Assembly (NCBI GenBank): GCA_017590115.1
Contig: JAGGNK010009114.1
Location: 23,193,978 to 23,257,977 of the forward strand
Direction: 5' to 3'
DNA from: Montifringilla adamsi
Lineage: Eukaryota; Chordata; Aves; Passeriformes; Passeridae
Length of the DNA stretch: 64,000 nt
Below, piece after piece: positions 49,891-61,306 of the stretch (position 1 is its first letter; every line of letters begins with the position of its first letter). Below the pieces are notes generated by a model, which was given only the letters and a program-made list of their open reading frames with translations, did no database searches and was not told the origin of the DNA. The position numbers and the translations under genes are program-made.

Positions 49891-50069
49891 GTTACATTGA
49901 AGAGCCTTGCACGGTCCCGTGCCCGTTTGATTGCAAATTAAGCGATTGGTCCAGTTGGTCTCCTTGCAGCTCCTCCTGTGGACCGGGGGTGAGAGTCCGA
50001 TCCAAGTGGCTCAAGGAGAAGCCCTACAATGGAGGTCGTCCCTGCCCCAAGCTGGACCTCAAGAATCAG
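49891..50069 (+). CDS. THSD7B: THSD7B internal exon E (canonical TSP1 repeat)
   Basis: This 179-nt exon has two bases completing the split glycine codon and 59 codons (49893-50069), ending in phase 0 at CAG|GTGAGC. It closes one repeat with EEPCTVPCPFDC and opens a fully canonical TSP1 repeat. WSSW at 49947-49958 is a C-mannosylation motif, and CSSSCG at 49965-49982 fits the C-x-x-S/T-C-G O-fucosylation consensus. GVRVRSKWLKEKPYNGGRPC follows, then PKLDLKNQ. The KEKPYNGGRPCPKLD block is highly conserved in THSD7 proteins as I recall, and the LKNQ ending points to THSD7B. The next expected exon is not in the window, so the following intron exceeds 13.9 kb. Confidence 0.94.
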
Positions 50070-53000
50070 GTGAGCCCTGTTCTGATAGCCAACAGAAATC
50101 TCTGTGCCGTGTTCCGAGTCGGGATCCAAAGTTCCTGTGCTGGTGAAGAAGGTAAAGACGGGAGTTATCTCTGGCACCACACCTTGGGTCACGTTTTGTA
50201 GGCAGTCCTTGACCTTCTTGAGGACTGAGGGAGAAATGCTCACGTATCAGCAGAATTTGACCTGAAACACCATATTTCTTATATGAAGAAATTGCTATCT
50301 CCCAGAGCACAGGAAGCCCTGGAGCAATAATCCCACCTGGACAGTGTGTAGACATCAGAGAACTCAGATATGGATATTTTAAAAACTTTTTAATTCTTTC
50401 TGAGACTCTGATTGCTGTAGAAACATTTGTTAAATAAAAATTGCTATTTTTAGCAACATTTCCCTTCAACACAGCACAGGTTCCCTTGAACATTAGTCTC
50501 TGTATATTCAATATTGAAGTATCCCATCACAGGAAAATAATCTTTAAATTACTACTCTTAAAGAAAGATCAGCATCTATTTAAATGCTACTTAATGCTGT
50601 ATGCATTTCTGCAAAGTGCCTAGTGATTTCCTACATTTGCTGATTAATTCTCTAGCACTAATTAACACTGATGAAGTACTGTTTAGTTTTGTCTGCCCTA
50701 TATTTCAGATTCAGGCATGAAAATGAATTAATAGGACAGAAACAGTCATGCTGAAGGAACTTCATATATACGTTATGAAGAATTTGAATATGTATATGTA
50801 TATAATATGTGACCTGTAGAAGTACTTCAGTGATATCATATAAAGATTTATTTGGTAGGTGCTAGAGCTGGTGGATTCAGTTGTTTTTCTGCACAACTTT
50901 TGTTGCAGCAGTCGTGTCCTGGAATGCAGCACCACTTCCAGCTCCTGAGTATGAACTTGCCTCATTTTCCTCACAGTTAATTTTATTTTCCTGTGAGAAA
51001 TTTGGTAAATACTCCTTGGATTTTTTTCCCTTCTTATTTTTCCTTATTTCTATTTGAAATTCATTGAAAGTAGGCTAACAGAAGCAGCAGGGACTACAGA
51101 AATATAAAACTGCTATAAAGTGTATGTTGTCCATAGCTCAGTGCTTTCCTTAATAGATCAGACAGATCACCAGAGAGGAAAGTGAAATCCCACAGAAAGT
51201 GATAAGGTAACAATAAGCTCCTTTGTAATGAAAAGATACTGGGGTTTGTTACCCACAGACACAGCAGACTCCTTCCATTAATAGCAAACTTATTGCCATC
51301 ATGTGTTGCTTATTCCCACACACATTAGAGTTGCCAGTTTCAAAAGCCTTTCAGAGGATATTAAAGGAAAGAAATTGTTCAAACTTGGAAGTTATGTCTT
51401 TGTACAGTTTATTGGTGCACAGTGCTTGCAAAGTGCCACAGCTGGTATTAATATAAACGTGGTTGGTACTTTTTGCCTCTTTACCAGGAGCACATGTCAT
51501 GATCTAAAACCCATTGAATTCATTAGAGGCTTTCTGTTGCAGGCTGTAGTAGAAATAATGTAGAATTGTGTTCAGGGCTGTTTCTTTAGGTTTGTGGCTT
51601 TTTGTTTTTCAAGGTGTCCTTTTGGTTGCTTGCTTTTCAGAACTTTTTTCCTTCCTTTGTGAGTTTTTTTTAGGATAAACCAGAAGCTATTTCTAACTGA
51701 TTTGGCACACAAATGGTTTATCTTCTTCCAATTCAGATTTAAAGGATTGAGTGCAATTCTATATATTGCAGAGCTTTTAATGTGAGAAGAAATTGTCGTG
51801 CTGACAAGGAAAGAGTGTATATGTGTACACTTAGACATGCACACAAATGCACTTGTTTTGCCTGTGAGTCTGTTCATTGCCTTCCTGAATGCTTCTCAAT
51901 ACTTTGTGAGCTTCAGAAGGAGATTTGCTCTGCATCCACTGGGCTTGGACTTCCAGCCCAGATTTAACACACTGAGGTCCCTGGGCACGTTGCAGGATGC
52001 ACAAGTTGCCTACCCAGATGGTGAAGTAAATGAGCTGATGGCGCTGCTGCTGAGCTAAGCTGGACACATATCATTAATCCACTGTCAGGCAGATTGTCTG
52101 CTGCTGTTCCCTCTGGTCTGGGCAGCTTTTAAATCCTAGAGCAAAGCTCTACAGATTCATTACATATAAAAATGTGACATCCTAATTATTTTGCATAATC
52201 TGGATTAAATACCTGCAGTAAATGCCGGCTTTTGTTTGGTATCAGATAGGATAAAACTATATAGCAGTAAAGCAGTGTAGCACCATTGTGCTGAGTTTTA
52301 CTTTCCAGTGGCTACTGTGTTGTGTTTTATGCATTTGATAAGATTTTAGATAACTTAGAACAAATAATGAATTCCTCCAGGTGCTAGCAGATTTCACTTA
52401 TGATTTGCATTTTCTTTTCTCTAGTATCTTTAATTATTTTGGTTTTGATTATTGCTTCTGAAGTTGGGTCTTGCTATTGCTTAATCAGTTACTTTGGAGA
52501 ACTCTCCACTTTTCCACTGTCTTATAATTAAATCCCCAAGTCAATTTGTATCTTTTTCTTAAACCAGATAATAATTTTACCCTCTTTTTGGGCAGGGTGC
52601 TCTCTAGGCTTTTTGGCAGACCCATGTATATCCTTTTCTCTAGTGCTTTTCAGATATTTGACATAAATCTAACTACAGTGTTACTTGAAACACTATTTTA
52701 GCAATTCTTTCTTACTGTTTCCCACCATGTCTGGAGCTCTGCCAATACAGATATTTAGTAAAGCTACTGCTTTGGACAGAGGGACAATTTGCATGATCAA
52801 AAAAAATTTGTTATGAAGATAAGAGTTATTTGAGTCACATAAACTGTGTTGTAAAAGACTGTCCCCCAAGAATTTGTCCAGTCACTATAGTGCAGCTTGC
52901 TTGTGCATGAAGGATAGAATATTTTAGGAGAAATTTGATTTTATACAGAAATAATGGCATGTCCCATTACTGCATGATATTCGATGGGGTTTGTGGTCCT

Positions 53001-55333
53001 TATTCCACACAGAGTTTGACTCTTCTGGAGTATCTTGAAGCCATTCTTTTGGATGTGTTCATCTGCCTGTAGAGCCTCTCAAGCAGCCCACTCTTTTTGC
53101 AAGAGATGTGAGAAGTAAACTCAGAGTTAGGAGAATTAATTCAGCTTTTTTGTATTTATTCTTCTCATTGTAGGCAATGGACGAGGTTGAGCCCTTCAAG
53201 ATTTTATTCCAGGCTATTTTCTAATAGAGGTGCCAAACATTTGCATGGGCTGAATGCTCATGGTATTCTGATAAAATCACTAGATTTGATGTGGTCCCTT
53301 TAGCCTTAAACTCTGTCTGTGTTGCTGCCCTGTGAAATTAAAGGATAAATTACAATATCTGGGGGAAAAGATGACAGTATTTTCACACAGCTCCATGTAA
53401 TCTGCAGAATTACTTTTGCTTTTTACCTCTGTTTGAAAATGGTTGAAGAGCTGGCTAACTACATTTTGCTCCATCTCTTAAAGAAAATGGGCTTTGCATG
53501 TAGGGGCTATGCAGCTCTTATCTGAGGATGTGATTGCTTCTGAACAGCCGATTGGATTAGGGGGTCAGCTGGCAGATGTTCTTGGCTGTGCTGTGCATGT
53601 TAAAAGAGGTGTAGCATTTACATTTTTCTATCCCTGCTCTTCTCTGAATGCACTTACACAGCATGCAGTTGCTATTTAATATGTAGTTCTACATGATGAA
53701 AGGTTAAATATGAGTTAAGGGGGGTTTATTGCTTGAATATTCTTTTATAGGTTTTTAGGATTACTGTGAGAAAATGCATCTTATTTTCAAGACTCATGAA
53801 TTCCAAGGATTATTTTTTTATTGATTGCTCTTATACATATTCTTGTCAAGGTTTTCCCTCCTTCTCCTTCCTCCCCCTCTCTCCCTTAGCCAATACTGCT
53901 AAAGGAGAAATATCATAGCAAGTAGTTTATCCCCTCCATTTATGCTGTATATATTTAAGCAAACGTTTTTAAAGGATTGGGAGTATTTGTAATGGCAGGC
54001 ATAGCAGGAGAAAAATGTAGTGTATTTAGAATGTAAACTTACTGCTTTCATTAAAATGAATATTTTATTCTTAATGACATTTTCTGGTGTTCACTGTAGA
54101 ATATGAGAAATACAGACACTTTGCATATTATAACTGCAAGTAGTGCTCCTGAAATTGCATAGAGGAGTTTAAGGAAAGGAAAAAGGAGGGTGGTGGTGAG
54201 CTTACAGACCAGATCTCTCAGGTGTAAAGTATGAATTTCTGGATTTTTTTCATAGAAAGTAGCTGCTTTAGGTCCACTTGCACTTCAGAGAAAGCAGTTA
54301 TTTTCAGCATTTTCAAAACTTTTAGACTCTTGTATTAAAAGCTAAGTGTGAACCCAGCATCGCTCATTGCTGTCACTGAATTAGCTCCCATCTACTCCCT
54401 GGCTGGTGAATTGCATGTATAACCTTCTCCTTCCAGCATTAGGAATTGTCCTTCAAGAATATCATTATTAATGTACTAACTATAAATAGCTCCTGCTGAA
54501 ATCACTTCTTTTATAATACAGATTTCTAATTTTCAGAAAAGTCACTGAACTTTTTGAGGCTCTCAGAATCTCTTCCTCTCTGGATTTCAGGTGCCAGTAG
54601 TTTATTCCATTAGCTGTGTCAGATCCCTTCCTGTGCCATACAGGAAATCATCTGTCTTGCATTTTTATCTGGCTCTATCAGCACTCATTTGCTTCAAGTG
54701 CAACTTAACTTCTGGGAAAAAAAAAATTCTATTCTTAATCTTGGTTTTACCTTCAGAAGATCTGATTTCCTCCCATTCTGCCTTAAAGGAATGAATTACA
54801 GCATAAAACACATCTGTCCTCTGATTCTAGTGCAGTTTTACAGTATCATAAAAATGACAAGTTTTTTTGCCTGCTGCACTAATGTGGGAGAATTTTCAGT
54901 GTCAAAAAATAGCAAGAGCCTCCTGTTTCCCTTTACACTTTTCTTGCTGTGACTGGAAGTTTTGGTACTAAACTGCAATTTAGTTTGTTAAATGAGCAGA
55001 AGTAGGAGCCAAATCTGAGCAGCCTGAGCAGTATCTCACCTGCCTGAAGTGAGTTTCCATGTGGGTGGGTGTTGCTTCACTTCCTTGGGAAATCGAACCA
55101 GTCCCATGTTCTCCTTCAGAAGAATAACCCTGTAGTGTCTACTCTAATTCTCAGCATGTATTAATTTTATATTTATCTTCAATAGCTATCCACACTTGAT
55201 TTTCATTCCTCCTGCAGGTTTTCTGTTGAGTAAAGAGTCATATAAGCATATTTTCACAATTGCCACTCATAAAAAGCTTTAGCTTCAGGAATGGAGCTGT
55301 TTAACAACTCCCTCTAAAGTATTTTTCCCTTGG

Positions 55334-55334
<1 letters not shown>
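50070..55334 (+). other. THSD7B: THSD7B intron E, 5' segment
   Basis: Intronic sequence from donor GTGAGC. The THSD7B frame stays open for 43 codons past the donor, to TAG at 50199-50201, and AAG|GTAAAG at 50151/50152 is a possible alternative donor. A 36-nt homopyrimidine run lies at 53852-53887. No other element was recognised. Confidence 0.65.
53852..53887 (+). repeat. Homopyrimidine tract, 36 nt
   Basis: An unbroken C/T run made of CCTT, CTCC and CCCTCTCT blocks, a low-complexity tract in the intron. Confidence 0.85.

Positions 55335-55425
<91 letters not shown>
55335..55425 (+). repeat. Long poly-T tract (41 T, CTC, 47 T)
   Basis: T runs from 55335 to 55375, is interrupted by CTC, and continues from 55379 to 55425. 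No retroposon body is recognisable on either side. The antisense reading is a lysine-only open frame, an artefact of the homopolymer. The exact length is likely to vary and may be misassembled. Confidence 0.93.
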
Positions 55426-58400
55426 CCTTCTAGATAGCTTCTTTAAACTTCCATTTAATAAAAAAGCAACTTGATGTATGGGGTAATGCTGCTTTCTGTA
55501 ATTGTGAGAGAACATTTGCACTTTGTGAAGTTAAATATGTTACAATGTCAATCTCCTTCCTGGCATTACTTTCAAATCCAAAGAATTAGAAGCCTTGTGC
55601 TAATTAATTAAACTACATTTTTTCTGCCTACTACAGCCCCTACCAATTCTTTAATGAGATATATACCAAAGCATGAACATTTTGTTTAATTGAAATTTAT
55701 GTTTGCATCTCTGGAACTAGGAATGGAATATAATTATTTCTGATTCAAATAGAGTTCCTGTGTTTGTTGTTGAAAGGAATATTTATTGTTCAGTGTGACA
55801 GCTTTTTGCAAAGTATAGGGAAAGAGAGGAATTATACCTAAAGTGCTCTGTCCTGTTGATTTCTTTCAGGGGAGATGGAATTAAATGGGAAATCAGCCAT
55901 AAAAAGCTGGGTGGCCCAGTGAAGACAGTATTAGCATTTCTCCTGAGGAACTGAAGTTCAATTGGTTTAGGCAGTGCTTTTTTTCTTTTTTATTTATTTA
56001 TTTTTTTTTTTTAAGGAAAGGAGTGTGGTTTGTGCTGAATCTCTCGTGGACAATATGTCATGTTGGAGGACCTGCAAACAGCGTGTGCCATAAATCAGCG
56101 TGACAGCATCTAACACTGAGACTGAACTTACTCTTGCTTGTCTTTGTCTTAGGATCAGGAGAACAAGAAGGATTGATGCTTTGGTTATTCCTTGGCAGCA
56201 GTTTTAATCTTGGTTTGTTTTTTTTTTTTCTCCTTCCTCCTTATAAGAAGTTTTTTCATTTCTTTTTCTACAAAGTTTTGTAATCTGTTCTCAGCTTTAG
56301 GTTTGCAGTTGTTAAGGAAGGGAAGATGCTGCATAGCAGTGAAAGTGAGGACCTGGCTTCTGTTCTAATTAGAACAAAATCCAAGAATATTTAGAACAAA
56401 AAATGTTAGTCCACCTTCACCTTTTCATATGGTAAAAGATGTGAGAAACAGTTGTTTGTCATCTTGCATTTTATCACACATGATTTAGTCTTCAGAGAGA
56501 GTAAATTACTTGAGAGAGAGTAAATTACACTTTTGGCAAGTTAAATGAAGATTTTGACACATTTTACTTTTTTTTTTTTTGCTCTCTTTCATAACTCCTT
56601 TCAAAAATTAATTTCCAAAATATGATCTCGTTGATTGCAAAAAATGGTTTGCTATAACGCAAGACACAAATGTGGAAATTTCTTTTGTAATAGATTCTAT
56701 GCTAAGTCATGAAATTTGTGACAGTAATTTATACTTCTGAGAACCTGCCACATAAAAACTTCGAAACTTTTTGAAGTGTGAATGCAGCAAGGTGTTGGAC
56801 AGGAGTGTGTTGAGCAGGAGGCAGCTTGGATCTGTCCAGTGTAGGGAGCTGCTGTGTAAATCTGAATCACGGTGCAGAGCATCCAGCAGGAGCAGAGGTG
56901 GGGCTGAGTTGGTAAATGAGGTGCTGGTGTTGGCCTGATTTAGCATCTATTACCATCAGAAATCAGTGTGAGGCTATTGGTTGTTAATGAAGATTTTGGT
57001 CACTTCTTTCATTTTGTTAGTGGGCAGCAGTGTCTTCAGAAGCATTGAATTTTGTCATAAATATCTAGCAGATTCTCTGTGTCCCCAGTATAAAGCTGAC
57101 CCCATTCCAATGGATGGCTTTATTCCTGGGAGGAACAGGAGTTTGTTAAACATGGTCTGACTCACCTGCATGCTGTGAATATAGCCCGAGCATTCAGAGC
57201 AGAAAATTTCTATTTTTCTGACTCTCCTTTATGAATAAGAAAGAATAATTGGAAATGAAGTTACTGCTCAGAGAGGGAGAAGAGACATGAAGATGTATGC
57301 TGTGTGAGTTCATCTGTCAGAGCTCCTGAGCAGCCAGGAACTCTCAGGTGCCTCTTGCATGATGGTCATTAAAATAAACTTGGTCTTGCCTCTTTTAAAG
57401 TATTTAATATTGTTCTGTCTCTGTTGCTCTGTCTAGAGCAGTTCTCATTGATTAATACTTAACAAGTGTTAATATTTTTTCTGCTGCAGACATTTCTTGT
57501 GGCCATTGCTCAGAAGTTATAACCGAATGGTTTGTTGGGTTTGCTTTGTTTTATGCTCTGTGGCTGATTGATAGATTCAGAAATGGACTTCATTTTCTTT
57601 TTATGTTGTTTAATTGGCTTCTTCCTCCAAGACAGGAGCATAAAAGTGCAGATGACCTTCTGTCCTCCTCTTGATGTCCCCCCACATGCCCAGAAGGATT
57701 CTGCTGGGTTTGCCGTCAGCTAAATGTGTGCTCTTGAACCACAAGCTGAATACATGAATTTTGCATTTTCTTTAAGTGACAGCATCAAGATGATCAGCAT
57801 TACCAGATTGCTAGCTGGAATATAAACCACTTTCAGATTTCAGATTTCAAGGCCCAATTACAGCTCTCTGAGTGGTTGTCAAATACAGCTCCTGTGTCAG
57901 GGCTCCTGTTTGCAAGGGCTCTTTAGCCAAAGTTGAAATATGCTTTAGTCACATTCAGGTGGGTTTGGGGAGGGAAGGGAAAAATTTGAGACATCACCCA
58001 TGTACAGCAGTCTGGGGCTCTCCCTGCCCCCTGAACTCCTTCTTTTAGCAGGGCTACCAGGAAGAGAGTTGTATATACAAGTTTGCACAAATTCAGCTAA
58101 TCCTTCCTCATTATCTATAAGTCATGACACACTTTTGAGTTATAAATAAGTGTGTTGCAGGATATAGCCAAGACTAGAAAAACCAAACGTGAGCAGATTT
58201 TTATGTATGAATGAAATGTCAAAGGATAGATTCTTCTTCTCCAATAAGATGTATATTCTGTCCATTGTAATTTTATTTACTGCTTCTCACTGGAGGATTG
58301 CATAAATCAGCAGTCCTGTGCAGTTTGTTGTGATTTATTGCTTAATTAAAAGTTATGAAGGCTTTTAATCCGTCTATAATTTATATTATTTTTGAGTCAG

Positions 58401-59758
58401 CTGTTTCCCATATTGTAACAACCAGGAAACTTGGATCCTTTTATGAAGGAGAACATTTTGTGAGCCCTTGGATTCACTAATAGGTGTAGCCCATAGTGAT
58501 GCCAGATTGATTTTGGAGTTCAAACTCAGAGCCAAAGATAATTAAATATTAGTGCACTTAATAAAGTTTCTCCAGCATCAATTACAGTTTGATGGCAAAT
58601 GTAGTCTACATGTTTTTTAGAGTTACAGATTAATTTTAAAAGGGATGCAACTCATGTGTGATTTCACAATGAACAGATGTTAGCTACACATTAATAATTT
58701 AAAAAGCAGGCTTAAAATGGTTATGTAGATTTTAATGGAGGATTAATTTGGTTCTAGTGCTGGACCACATGTTGTTGTCAAAACAAAAGTTTTAGTGTTT
58801 GTTTTAGTTTGGTTGTTGGGGGATTTTTTTTTTTTGTTGGTAGATTGCTGCTGTGTTTTTTCCATAATTAAAGTTATAACCAGCATACTATTTAAAAACA
58901 GACTATTTTTTTCCCTATATGAATTTCTATTTAAGAATAAAAATACTATGCAAAGTTCAATTTTTGTAGTGATGGCAGGGATGGTTGGCTTGAGGAAGAC
59001 CACTCATCTGCTTTAAACTTCAGTAGGTTTGTCTCCCTCTTTCTCAAATATCTTTATTATTTGAAAAGACATGCTAGTTTCTCTAGCAAAGCTTTGTCTA
59101 ATCGTGACATTACAGTTTTCAGGTAGAAGGTTTTGAGGTCAGCTTGGATTGCACTATGGCACAGGTTTTGGCAGGAATAAGGGCTCCCTTTAGCTGTGAG
59201 GCAGCTGCCCTCTGTTGGTTAACTCAGCTTGGCTCTGGTTTCACATGTGGTCCGTGTGGCTTCTGGTGGGATGGATGGGAAGAGCCTTCCCTGAGTCCCA
59301 GCTGCCAGTCCCAGCTCTTTGAGACCAGTGGGGTCCTTCCAGGAGCCCCCCTCTCCTCCTTGTGAGGTGTTATCAAACTCTCAACTGCTCTTAACCTTAC
59401 TTTCAAGTTTTTTCCTACATAACTTCATGTGTAATTACAGTGGTGTCACTGAACGGGCTTCATTGTTTCTTAAATAAAAAATTTGTTCCTCAATTTTTTT
59501 TAAACCCTTTTCTTTGAAATAATATTTTAGAATAATTAATAAAAATCATTAAAGTTGTTTGCTATAAAATCAGGTAGAAAAAGTCATACATCACATTAGG
59601 TATAAACTATAGACATCTTTTGGGTAGTCAGGAAGATCTTTATCCAGGCTATTCTGTAGGACTTTGAGAACTGGACAAATATAAGTTAGCATGAACTTTG
59701 GCCATTAGAAATGCCAAACCAAATAATATCTGTCAGCTTTGCTGGTCAGTCTCCATTC
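55426..59758 (+). other. THSD7B: Intron E, segment
   Basis: About 4.3 kb of AT-rich intron with several T runs and a local repeat of the motif GAGAGAGTAAATTAC near 56500-56527. No gene or named repeat family was seen. Confidence 0.6.
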
Positions 59759-60535
59759 AAACTCCAATATCTGTTAAGTTTAAATGTCCTTTATGCTCTT
59801 ATAAGTTAGATTTAAATTATTTCTTTGAATTTTAAATTATTACTTCACAAAGTAAAAGTGAGAATTTTTCCTTCTCTAAGTGACATTATGAGGTTCATGA
59901 AGTTTCTAATTAACTACCAGGCATAAAGATACTTCATTCTTGTTCCAAAGAGTCTGAGCAAAAAGAATAAGGTGGAAAAGGTTTAGCAGCCTCTTCTAAG
60001 CAAGACTTTGAATAGGAATGAAGATCTAGTCATATGCTACTTTTGTAGTGTCTTATTGTGTATCTGTTTAACTGGTGAAAAGAATTAGTGTCTGTTTGTT
60101 GATGCTGTTATTCAATGTTCTATTTAATACATGGAGCTGACATTTTTCCTTCAATATTAGAAGCTCTTTGTTCCTCAGTCCATGCTTCCAGGTCATGCAG
60201 CTGCAGTGGTTGGACATTCCTGAGGATTGTCCTGAGGTTGGACATTCCCTCAGCTGGTTTTGATTTTATTGGGAATGCTTAGTGGTCACTACATCAATCA
60301 TATGGCTCTTTATCAATGTGCAGATTTTCAACATTCCTTAAAATAAAGCCAGTCTGTTTCTTTAATTTCAATTCTGTGTACTCTCAAGTGGCCCTGTGGA
60401 ACATAGATTTTTCTTTCTGCCACTTTGTAGCCAGCATTTCAGATTCTGGGAGCACCAATGGCTTTTTTTTCATGTTGCTTTTCCCCAGTTTGTAGCTTGG
60501 TTGTGAAGTCAGGCAATAAATAAAAAGACGTGAGT
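59759..60535 (+). repeat. Direct tandem duplication, copy 1 (777 bp)
   Basis: This copy starts AAACTCCAATATCTG and ends AAAAGACGTGAGT, directly abutting copy 2. It is AT-rich, non-coding and matches no repeat family I know. Relative to copy 2 it has six extra bases within TTCAATATTAGAAGC (copy 2: TTCAAAAGC) and seven base differences. Confidence 0.97.
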
Positions 60536-61306
60536 AAACTCCAATATCTGTTAAGTTTAAATGTCCTTTATGCTCTTATAAGTTAGATTTAAATTATTTC
60601 TTTGAATTTTAAATTATTACTTCACAAAGTAAAAGTGAGAATTTTTCCTTCTCTAAGTGACATGATGAGGTTCATGAAGTTTCTAATTAACTACCAGGCA
60701 TAAAGATACTTCATTCTTGTTCCAAAGAGTCTGAGCAAAAAGAATAAGGTGGAAAAGGTTTAGCAGCCTCTTCTAAGCAGGACTTTGAATAGGAATGAAG
60801 ATCTATTCATATGCTACTTTTGTAGTGTCTTATTGTGTATCTGTTTAACTGGTGAAAAGAATTAGTGTCTGTTTGTTGATGCTGTTATTCAATGTTCTAT
60901 TTAATACACGGAGCTGACATTTTTCCTTCAAAAGCTCTTTGTTCCTCAGTCCATGCTTCCAGGTCATGCAGCTGCAGTGGTTGGACATTCCTGAGGATTG
61001 TCCTGAGGTTGGACATTCCCTCAGCTGGTTTTGATTTTATTGGGAATGCTTAGTGGTCACTACATCCATCATATGGCTCTTTATCAATGTGCGGATTTTC
61101 AACATTCCTTAAAATAAAGCCAGTCTGTTTCTTTAACTTCAATTCTGTGTACTCTCAAGTGGCCCTGTGGAACATAGATTTTTCTTTCTGCCACTTTGTA
61201 GCCAGCATTTCAGATTCTGGGAGCACCAATGGCTTTTTTTTCATGTTGCTTTTCCCCAGTTTGTAGCTTGGTTGTGAAGTCAGGCAATAAATAAAAAGAC
61301 GTGAGT
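60536..61306 (+). repeat. Direct tandem duplication, copy 2 (771 bp)
   Basis: This is the second copy, from AAACTCCAATATCTG to GACGTGAGT, after which unique sequence begins (TTGTTGGAAC). I aligned the two copies by eye: seven substitutions and one 6-base indel, about 99% identity. The junction shows little or no microhomology. It may be a real young duplication or a haplotype artefact of assembly. Confidence 0.97.

Noticed and set aside
1423..50069. Assignment of the exons to THSD7A rather than THSD7B
   Set aside because: Segments such as WKSHRWSPCVLVP, VQECLVPCKDDCTFT and PKLDLKNQ fit THSD7B as remembered better than THSD7A; a database alignment would settle it.
50059..50511. 150-codon minus-strand open frame
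   Set aside because: Begins in intron E and runs back into exon E antisense; no domain and no independent support.
55285..55521. Lysine-rich minus-strand open frame
   Set aside because: Pure translation of the poly-T tract.
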